DNA from: Candidatus Hydrogenedentota bacterium
Lineage (GTDB): Bacteria > Hydrogenedentota > Hydrogenedentia > Hydrogenedentales > SLHB01
NCBI GenBank assembly: GCA_003552485.1
Contig: PUMX01000532.1
Coordinates: 1 to 7,341 of the forward strand
Reading direction: 5' to 3'
DNA: 7,341 nucleotides
The notes below the pieces were generated by a model that was not told the DNA's origin, ran no database searches, and saw only the letters and a list, made by a program, of their open reading frames with translations. Position 1 is the stretch's first letter; the number at the start of each line of letters is the position of its first letter. A program made the translations under genes and the position numbers. Positions 1 to 5,363 of this stretch are shown one piece after another.

Positions 1-1050
1 AAGCAACTCAAGCAGCCGCGCTCCGGCGTAGATAGCATCATCGAAGCCATACCAGCGATGCTGGAAGAAGATGTGGCCACTCATTTCGCCGGCCACCTGC
101 GCCTTGTGTTCCTTCATCGCGGCCTTGATCAGCGAGTGACCGGTCTTGCCCATAATGGGCCGTCCCCCGTTCTTCTCGACATCTTCAAAGAGCATGCGGC
201 TGCATTTCACTTCGCCAATCACTGTGGCGCCCGGTTTGTCTTGCAGAATCGAACGAGCAAACAAGAGCAACAGCCGGTCGCCCCAGATGATGTTGCCTTG
301 TTCATCGACCACGCCGATCCGATCCACATCGCCATCGAAAGCGATACCACAATCGGCGCCGGTCTTCTTTACGGTCTTAATGAGGTCCTTGAGGTTCTCG
401 GGTACGGTCGGATCGGGGTGATGATTGGGAAACCGCGGATCCACGTCGCAATAGAGAGGAATAACTTCACAGCCCATCCGCTCGTATAACGGCACAGCCA
501 CGGGACCGCCAGCGCCATTGCCGCCGTCTACCACCACCTTCAGCTTCCGCTTCAGTTTCACCCCGCGCAAGATGCGTTGTTGATACTTCGGCACAAGGTC
601 CATGCGCGTAATCGTCACACTGCCCCGGGCCTTGGGAAACTCGCCCTTCTCAGCAAGCGCGCGAAGCTTCTGGATGTCTTCCCCATGAATCGTCGATTGG
701 CCTACGGCGACTTTCATACCGTTGTAGTCCTGAGGATTGTGGCTGGCGGTGATCATCACGCCGCCGTCGACTTCCAGCGTGAACAAGCCAAAATAAAGAA
801 CCGGTGTGGGAACCTCGCCGATATCGATCACGTTTAGGCCACACGCATTCAACCCATCAATGACGGCGTTTGCATACGGTTTCGAGGTAAAGCGGCCGTC
901 GCGGCCGACAACGACGCAATTGTACCTCTTTTTGCCGCGCATAAAGGCGGCGATCGCCTTGCCCAACGTTTCCATGATCGGCTCGTCGAGGTCTTTTCCC
1001 GCGATGCCGCGGATGTCGTACTCTCGAAAGATCTGGGGGTTCAGCTCCAT
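1..1050 (-). CDS. Phosphomannomutase/phosphoglucomutase, C-terminus beyond left edge
   Basis: Cytoplasmic alpha-D-phosphohexomutase (AlgC/ManB group) that interconverts 6-phospho and 1-phospho forms of mannose or glucose, supplying precursors for nucleotide sugars and surface polysaccharide. The frame is open for exactly 350 codons from the ATG at 1050 to base 1 with no stop, so the 3' part lies outside the window. Visible signatures in order: an N-terminal FREYDIRG start (residues 8-15); the phosphoserine loop TASHNP at 101-106 with catalytic Ser103; the metal-binding loop DGDVDR at 239-244; and the sugar-recognition motif GEMSGH at 321-326. These spacings match the roughly 460-residue Pseudomonas AlgC type, so about 110 residues including most of the phosphate-binding domain 4 are missing. 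An AAGGAG site 10 bases upstream supports the start. It is the third gene of a leftward set behind ald and the M28 gene, 96 bases after the M28 stop. Substrate preference (Man versus Glc, or GlcN as in GlmM) cannot be read with certainty; GEMSGH favours PMM/PGM. Confidence 0.93.
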   Translation of the reverse strand, partial: MELNPQIFREYDIRGIAGKDLDEPIMETLGKAIAAFMRGKKRYNCVVVGRDGRFTSKPYANAVIDGLNACGLNVIDIGEVPTPVLYFGLFTLEVDGGVMITASHNPQDYNGMKVAVGQSTIHGEDIQKLRALAEKGEFPKARGSVTITRMDLVPKYQQRILRGVKLKRKLKVVVDGGNGAGGPVAVPLYERMGCEVIPLYCDVDPRFPNHHPDPTVPENLKDLIKTVKKTGADCGIAFDGDVDRIGVVDEQGNIIWGDRLLLLFARSILQDKPGATVIGEVKCSRMLFEDVEKNGGRPIMGKTGHSLIKAAMKEHKAQVAGEMSGHIFFQHRWYGFDDAIYAGARLLELL

Positions 1051-1060
1051 GTGTTCGTCT

Positions 1061-1066
1061 CTCCTT
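1061..1066 (-). promoter_or_regulatory. Ribosome binding site of the phosphohexomutase gene
   Basis: On the minus strand this reads AAGGAG, with 10 bases to the ATG at 1050. It fixes the start of the mutase, which opens directly into the conserved FREYDIRG region, and argues against a longer upstream start. Confidence 0.7.
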
Positions 1067-1115
1067 CGCTCGCCCCGCACTCACACGGGAACATCCACTT
1101 CTCTATATGTCATCA

Positions 1116-1150
1116 GCGAGGCGTCAATCCCAGGGATAGTTGCGCCTCAC
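1116..1150 (-). other. Candidate RNA hairpin at the M28 stop codon
   Basis: GAGGCG (1118-1123) and CGCCTC (1143-1148) form a 6-bp stem. In the minus-strand transcript it extends by a G-U and a G-C pair to 1116/1150. Inside the loop ATCCC (1127-1131) and GGGAT (1133-1137) can pair as well. The stem spans the M28 TGA at 1147-1149. No U-tract follows, so this is not a classical terminator; it may protect a 3' end, partly attenuate read-through into the mutase gene, or be chance in GC-rich DNA. Confidence 0.3.
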
Positions 1151-2316
1151 GCTACACTCTGCTCATCGAACGCATCATCGAGCCGGCGCAGGGCCGTCTC
1201 AAGCACATCCACCGCTCCTTCCACGGCGTCGTAGTCGATGTGCGCCAACGTGTCGGGCGGCGCTTCGTCGATCTTATCCGGCGCACCCATGAGCCCGGCG
1301 CAGCGATAACCGCGCGCCAAGGGAATCAGCGCATCGGTTGGCGCGCCGCGGTGAACGTGTTGCGGCAACCCGCCTCCCGCCTCAGAAAGCAACTCGACCA
1401 ACTCCTGGTCAGCGTGGAACGTGTGTAACACGCCTTCGCCCGTCACACAATGTAACCGGCCTATGCCGATCTGCTCGACATTAATGAACCACGTATCCGC
1501 CAAATCGAAGTCGTGTTGAGCTACGAAACGCCGCGCGCCGTTGAGCCAACCCTCCTTGCTGCCCGTGGCGACGATCCACACATCGCATTGTTCGAGGGGG
1601 CGGTTCGACAACCGTTCATTCAGTTCCATAACCGACGCAACACCCGAGGCGTTGTTATTCGCTCCCGGCAAATAATCGGCGGACAGTTCGGACAATCCCA
1701 GCCAACCCGCCGCAGTCGTTAGAATACCCACAGCCCCCCAGCACGCAATGAGATCCGCGCGTACAGTCAAATCCTCGAACGTGCCCAGCGCCTGCGTGAG
1801 AGTCGACAACACGATCGTCGTCATGCATACCACCATTGTGATGGCGGCGGGGCGCAGCCAGCGCGTTGCGTCAGGCTGAACAAGGGCCGTGTCCTTGGGT
1901 GAATCGTAGTGCGCCATAACAACAACATGACGCCGCGGATTCTCCGCCAAGTGATGAGACACCACGTTTTGACTACTGTATTCTGGAAGAAACCGGCTGA
2001 ATATGCGGTATCCCGTGGATTCGGCCATGTACGTAACAAAAACCAGCATTCCATACACGAAGGCGACGGCCGGCAGCCAAAGCGCCAGGAGCGCCACAAA
2101 GAAGAACTCCGCGAAGTAGGAAGCGAACAGCAACTGGTAGGAGTCAATGCTGTTGAACTCCTCGACCGCCACGTACGGGTTGTTCTCCTGAAAATGCTTG
2201 CGAATATACTCCGCCGCGCGCCGTTCATTCTCGGTGTTCGCGCCACGGTGCGTTAGCTGCCCCGCGAGAAAACGCAAATGCTGACGAACGCCGGTATCAG
2301 GCGTTTCACCATTCAT
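1147..2316 (-). CDS. Membrane-embedded M28-family peptidase homologue with degenerate active site
   Basis: A 389-residue protein related to M28 zinc aminopeptidases. Residues 8-45 look like the usual M28 lead-in helix region. Four hydrophobic segments follow at about 62-81, 82-98, 156-177 and 188-208, forming two hairpins; the first M28 motif (AHYD, His136, Asp138) lies between the hairpins and the rest of the domain follows the second, so all catalytic-domain parts would be on one side of the membrane. By motif alignment with M28 the usual bridging Asp in GANDNASG is Asn221 (GANNNASG), the catalytic Glu of the EE pair is Lys254 (ATGSKEG, Glu255 kept), the next Asp is Glu281 (NVEQIG) and the final His of HTPDDT is Glu351 (EAPPDT). 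It may be inactive or bind metal differently. I chose the ATG at 2316: an in-frame ATG at 2385 exists but would add 23 residues that only copy ald coding sequence and have no M28 character. The start overlaps the ald stop by 11 bases and lacks a strong Shine-Dalgarno site, which fits translational coupling. Confidence 0.8.
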   Translation of the reverse strand: MNGETPDTGVRQHLRFLAGQLTHRGANTENERRAAEYIRKHFQENNPYVAVEEFNSIDSYQLLFASYFAEFFFVALLALWLPAVAFVYGMLVFVTYMAESTGYRIFSRFLPEYSSQNVVSHHLAENPRRHVVVMAHYDSPKDTALVQPDATRWLRPAAITMVVCMTTIVLSTLTQALGTFEDLTVRADLIACWGAVGILTTAAGWLGLSELSADYLPGANNNASGVASVMELNERLSNRPLEQCDVWIVATGSKEGWLNGARRFVAQHDFDLADTWFINVEQIGIGRLHCVTGEGVLHTFHADQELVELLSEAGGGLPQHVHRGAPTDALIPLARGYRCAGLMGAPDKIDEAPPDTLAHIDYDAVEGAVDVLETALRRLDDAFDEQSVA

Positions 2317-3406
2317 AACAATGCAGTTTAAATGTTTCCGCAACGGCAGGGTGCACCACATGGCCCCCGTAGATGTTAACCCCACGCTTCAATGGGGGGT
2401 CGACCGCCGCGGCCGCCTCGATGCCCTGATCGGCAATCGCCAGGCCGTATCTCAGCGTTACGCCAGCCAAACCGTAGGAAGCCGTGCGCGGCACCGCCGC
2501 TGGCATGTTGGTTACGCAATAATGTACAACCCCGTGTACATGGTAGACGGGGTCCTCGTGCGTCGTGGGCCGGGACGTTTCGCAGCAACCGCCTTGATCG
2601 ATCGCCGTATCCACGATTACGGCGCCGTCCGGCATATTCTTCACCATTTCCCGCGTAATCACGACGGGTGAGCGGGCGCCGGGCACCAGCACCGCTCCGA
2701 TAACCGCGTCAGCCTGCGCGACCTCCTCGGCCACCGCCGCTGGGCTGGACAAGAGCGTAGACACCTGTGAACCCATGATGTCATGCAGATAAAGGAGCCT
2801 CGCCGGGTCAATGTCAAGGACGGTAACCCGCGCGCCCGCGCCCACGGCCAAGCGCGCCGCGTTCGAACCGACAACGCCGCCGCCGACCACCGCCACATGG
2901 GCCGGTTTGACGCCGGTCATTCCGCCAAGCAATATGCCTCGCCCCTTTGACTTCGATTCCAGGCAATACGCCGCCTTTTGTATCGCAATACGGCCCGCGA
3001 CCTCGCTCATCGGCGCGAGCAACGGCAACGAGCCATCATTAAGTTGAACCGTCTCATAGCCCACGGCCGTCACCTTACGCTGCATGAGCGCTCGCGTGAG
3101 CTTCTCACTCGACGCCAAGTGCAGGTAGGTGAACACAATCTGACCTTCGCGCATGAGGGACCACTCGGATTCGACGGGCTCCTTGACTTTCAGGACAAGA
3201 TCGGCCTCGCTCCATACGCGTTTGGCGTCGCGCACCACTGTGGCGCCTGCCTCGCGATACGCCGCATCCGGCACGCCGCTTCCATCGCCGGCGCCATGTT
3301 CGGCCAACACTTGATGACCATGGTTCACGTATGCAGCCACGCCCGTGGGCAACAGCGCGACACGCTTTTCGCCGGGTTTGGTTTCCTTGACTACTCCAAC
3401 AACCAC
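2306..3406 (-). CDS. ald: Alanine dehydrogenase (NAD-dependent)
   Basis: Catalyses reversible oxidative deamination of L-alanine to pyruvate and ammonia with NAD, in the cytoplasm, usually as a hexamer; it links alanine use to central carbon metabolism. At 366 residues it has the family's usual length (about 370). Hallmarks: VKETKPGEKRVALLP at 5-20 with substrate-binding Arg15, KVKEP with Lys75, YLHLA with catalytic His96, the dinucleotide-binding GGGVVG at 175-180 followed by Asp198 at the end of the second strand, VDTAIDQGG with catalytic Asp270, and the TNMPAAVPRTAS segment around 299-310. These positions match those of the Mycobacterium tuberculosis enzyme, so it should be active. The start is a GTG at 3406 with an excellent AAGGAG site seven bases upstream. 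It is the first gene of a leftward set with the M28 homologue (11-base overlap) and the phosphohexomutase, and is transcribed divergently from the isomerase-like gene. Confidence 0.96.
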   Translation of the reverse strand: MVVGVVKETKPGEKRVALLPTGVAAYVNHGHQVLAEHGAGDGSGVPDAAYREAGATVVRDAKRVWSEADLVLKVKEPVESEWSLMREGQIVFTYLHLASSEKLTRALMQRKVTAVGYETVQLNDGSLPLLAPMSEVAGRIAIQKAAYCLESKSKGRGILLGGMTGVKPAHVAVVGGGVVGSNAARLAVGAGARVTVLDIDPARLLYLHDIMGSQVSTLLSSPAAVAEEVAQADAVIGAVLVPGARSPVVITREMVKNMPDGAVIVDTAIDQGGCCETSRPTTHEDPVYHVHGVVHYCVTNMPAAVPRTASYGLAGVTLRYGLAIADQGIEAAAAVDPPLKRGVNIYGGHVVHPAVAETFKLHCYEW

Positions 3407-3413
3407 TCCAGCA

Positions 3414-3419
3414 CTCCTT
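3414..3419 (-). promoter_or_regulatory. Ribosome binding site deciding the GTG start of ald
   Basis: On the minus strand this reads AAGGAG inside a longer purine run (GAGAGGAAGGAG), seven bases before the GTG at 3406. It supports GTG as the true ald start, which also places Arg15 exactly where the family has it. Confidence 0.8.
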
Positions 3420-3478
3420 CCTCTCTAATCCGTCGAAACGCTAGCCCCTCATGTCTGCTAGCCAATAAACGCCGCCGG

Positions 3479-3508
3479 AGTATAACGCTTCTAGGAGCAT
3501 CCGGTCCA
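3479..3508 (-). promoter_or_regulatory. Candidate sigma70-type promoter for ald
   Basis: On the minus strand, TGGACC (3508-3503) as -35 and TATACT (3484-3479) as -10 are 18 bases apart. The -10 matches consensus at five of six bases, the -35 at four. Initiation would fall near 3472, giving a leader of about 65 bases. This assumes a sigma70-like consensus holds in this organism. Confidence 0.4.
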
Positions 3509-3530
3509 TGCGAGACCCTGAACAAAGCAT

Positions 3531-3555
3531 GTTGCTCCCGGCAACGGGCTTGCCG
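3531..3555. other. Pair of mutually exclusive small inverted repeats
   Basis: GTTGC (3531-3535) pairs with GCAAC (3541-3545). Alternatively CGGCAA (3539-3544) pairs with TTGCCG (3550-3555) across a five-base loop. The middle arm is shared, so only one can form at a time. It lies upstream of both predicted promoters, so a DNA-binding site with repeated TTGC/GCAA half-sites is more likely than an RNA attenuator, unless the real start points differ. Confidence 0.3.
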
Positions 3556-3645
3556 TATAAGGACTTCCTCCGTTCACCTCCGCGAAATGCGGCAATGGAT
3601 CGGAGCCGTCGCTTCGCCCCCGGCAGAATCCCACTGCACTCAGTT

Positions 3646-3664
3646 TGAGCGAGATCAACGCTCA
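3646..3664. promoter_or_regulatory. Candidate operator: inverted repeat touching the rightward -35 box
   Basis: TGAGCG (3646-3651) and CGCTCA (3659-3664) form a perfect 6-7-6 inverted repeat. The right half ends at the base directly before the TTGACA box at 3665. The position suits an activator or repressor of the isomerase-like gene. No regulator gene is in the window and the binding family cannot be named from this alone. Confidence 0.4.
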
Positions 3665-3694
3665 TTGACAGGCTGTACCCCATAAGCACATACT
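3665..3694 (+). promoter_or_regulatory. Candidate sigma70-type promoter for the isomerase-like gene
   Basis: A perfect TTGACA -35 (3665-3670) is followed after 18 bases by CATACT (3689-3694), a four-of-six match to TATAAT. Initiation would be near 3701, leaving a leader of about 93 bases before the ATG at 3794. An inverted repeat abuts the -35 box. Confidence 0.45.
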
Positions 3695-3780
3695 TCGCTA
3701 GCAGTCTAATGCCTAACCCACGGCCGAGAACTATGGAACCGGCGCTGCATCGGCAAAGGCGCGCCAGCCCAATACATACA

Positions 3781-3785
3781 GGAGG
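3781..3785 (+). promoter_or_regulatory. Ribosome binding site of the isomerase-like gene
   Basis: GGAGG, eight bases before the ATG at 3794. It selects this start over the in-frame ATG at 3821 (Met10), and so keeps the cysteine-containing stretch ahead of the twin arginines. Confidence 0.8.
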
Positions 3786-3793
3786 CATCTATT

Positions 3794-5245
3794 ATGTGCG
3801 AGTCTTGTTGCTTTAACTCCATGAGCCGCCGCCAGTTCATGGCGACCGCAGGGGCGCTCACCGCCGCGGGAATGATTACACCTTCACTCGCGAGCGGCGC
3901 CACGCCGCCTGAGCCCAAAGCCGCCCGCGGCAAGGTGCGCATCTGCACGATGCTCGGCAATCCCGGCCCGCCCGACCGTGGTTGGGATATCTGCGAGGAA
4001 GATTTCGCCGCTATCCGAGCCAAGTTTCGGGAAGTCGAGAATAAACTCGGCAACGTCGAATTCGTCGACCGCCACGTGCGCAACGCCGACGAGACCGCCG
4101 CGCTGATGGAAGAAGCCGGAACGGATGCGCCCGTTCTTGCCGTGTCCAGCGGCATCGGCTGGCTGATTCAGGCCATGGAACCCGTCCTTGAAGCCAACCG
4201 GCCCGCGGCCGTTTACTCGGTACCCGGCAGCGGCCATGATTGGATGTATCCGCTGCGCTGGCACGACGATGGCCATCCTGTGACCCTCTTCTCAAGTAGT
4301 GACCGCAACGAAATCGAGCGCGCCGCCCGGTTGCTGCGCACGCCGCCTCTCGTGAAACAAAGCCGCGTGCTGCTGTTTCCGAATGCGCAAGGCACGCCGG
4401 ATAGCTGTGATCCCGAACTCGTCAAGGAAAAACTGGGCGCGGACCTCGTGACCGTCGAGTACGAGCGCATCGAACAGATCATCGACGGCCTTGACGCCGA
4501 CGCTGTCGAGGCCGAGACCGACCGCTGGATTAACGAAGCCGATCGCGTGGTCGAACCTGACCGCCACGACGTCGTCATGGCGTCCCGCATGTGCCTGGCG
4601 TTTGACAAGCTCATCGAGGAAGAACAGGCCGACGCCGTCGCCGTCGGCGGATGCCTGGGCTGGCTCGAACGCGGCTTTCCTTGCCTCGCCTTCACCCAAC
4701 TTCGAGACCGCGGCATCCCCGCGGCCTGCGAAGGCGACATGGACTCCTTGTGGACCATGCTGTTCTTCCAGTATGCCTTTGGTCTGCCGGGATTCCAGGG
4801 CAATAACTACTTCGACACCGCCAACAACGCCTTGTGGATCGCGCACTGCACGGGACCACGCAAAATGGACGGAGTTGACAAGGAAGCCGCGCCCTATATC
4901 TTGCGCGGGCACTCCGAAGTTGGCGGCGACGGCGCCGTGCCCGAAATCTTGTATCGGCCCGGTCAAGACATCACCCGCACCAAATTCGTCAACCTCGATA
5001 CGTTCCTCGTGTCCACCGGCGTCATTGACGAAGTGCCCGAGAAGTCAACCATCGCGTGCCGCACCCAGGCGCGCACCAAGGTCAAGGACGCCGAACGCAT
5101 GGCCATAAACTGGGGCGGCGGCGTGCTGCGCCCCGAACATGGCATGATGACCATGCTGCACCGCGTTATTTTCTACGGCGACCACACCCGCGACGTCGAA
5201 CACCTCGCGCGCCTGATGGGCGCGAGCGTGATCGACGAAAGCTAA
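3794..5245 (+). CDS. Tat-signalled L-fucose/L-arabinose isomerase-like protein
   Basis: A 483-residue protein with an N-terminal twin-arginine signal: SRRQFM at 11-16, a hydrophobic stretch to about 33 and a possible cleavage site near ASGA (33-36). The mature part resembles the C-terminal half of the FucI/AraA sugar isomerase group: PCLAFTQLRDRGIPAACEGD (296-315), then a helix TMLFFQYAFG, ALWIAHCTGP (346-355) and LHRVIFYGDHTRDVEHLARLMG near the end. Glu313/Asp315, His351 and His456 are plausible equivalents of metal or catalytic residues, with Glu292 a possible first acidic ligand; I cannot fix these without a structural alignment. True isomerases are cytoplasmic ketol-aldose enzymes, so an exported member may have another role. 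It is monocistronic as far as visible, with its own promoter, and convergent with the sulfatase. The start is set by a strong GGAGG site; Cys2, Cys5 and Cys6 before the arginines are an odd feature. The family assignment is good, the reaction is not established. Confidence 0.8.
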   Translation: MCESCCFNSMSRRQFMATAGALTAAGMITPSLASGATPPEPKAARGKVRICTMLGNPGPPDRGWDICEEDFAAIRAKFREVENKLGNVEFVDRHVRNADETAALMEEAGTDAPVLAVSSGIGWLIQAMEPVLEANRPAAVYSVPGSGHDWMYPLRWHDDGHPVTLFSSSDRNEIERAARLLRTPPLVKQSRVLLFPNAQGTPDSCDPELVKEKLGADLVTVEYERIEQIIDGLDADAVEAETDRWINEADRVVEPDRHDVVMASRMCLAFDKLIEEEQADAVAVGGCLGWLERGFPCLAFTQLRDRGIPAACEGDMDSLWTMLFFQYAFGLPGFQGNNYFDTANNALWIAHCTGPRKMDGVDKEAAPYILRGHSEVGGDGAVPEILYRPGQDITRTKFVNLDTFLVSTGVIDEVPEKSTIACRTQARTKVKDAERMAINWGGGVLRPEHGMMTMLHRVIFYGDHTRDVEHLARLMGASVIDES

Positions 5246-5252
5246 CCCCTCT

Positions 5253-5287
5253 GGGCGCTCGCCGGCGGGATACACCGGCGAGCGCCC
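5253..5287. terminator. Strong GC hairpin between convergent genes, probable bidirectional terminator
   Basis: A perfect 13-bp inverted repeat (5253-5265 with 5275-5287) and a nine-base loop begin seven bases after the isomerase-like stop codon and lie 76 bases past the sulfatase stop. The arms are GGGCGCTCGCCGG and its complement. No T-run follows on either strand, so it is not a canonical intrinsic terminator; it may stop or stabilise both convergent transcripts, or be a scattered genomic repeat. Confidence 0.6.
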
Positions 5288-5363
5288 TGGCATCCTAACT
5301 CCCCCGGACGCAACCTCCCCGTAAGAACTCGCGCGCCGCCTCGGACGCTAGAACAAAGAAGCG

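Larger units (their letters stand above)
3440..3702. repeat. Three GCTAGC palindromes in the divergent intergenic region
   Basis: The six-base palindrome GCTAGC occurs at 3440-3445, 3457-3462 and 3697-3702. Two copies lie in the predicted ald leader and one at the predicted start point of the rightward transcript. I noticed no further copy elsewhere in the window by eye. CTAG-containing words are scarce in many bacterial genomes, so the clustering may mark a protein-binding site, though six bases is short. Confidence 0.3.

Noticed and set aside
1102..1128. Possible promoter for the phosphohexomutase: TTGACG and TATAGA on the minus strand
   Set aside because: The spacer is only 14 bases, too short for a standard sigma70 promoter; the gene may be read from the ald promoter.
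2317..2385. Longer N-terminus for the M28 protein, starting at the ATG at 2385
   Set aside because: It would overlap ald by 80 bases, and the added residues carry no M28 signal. The ATG at 2316 opens straight into the family's typical lead-in.
3441..3788. 115-codon leftward open frame filling the divergent intergenic region
   Set aside because: It shows no recognisable family and crosses both candidate promoters. The region reads better as regulatory DNA.
4292..4966. 224-codon leftward open frame inside the isomerase-like gene
   Set aside because: It lies antisense to a well-supported coding gene, and its sequence has no domain pattern. Long antisense frames are common in GC-rich genes.
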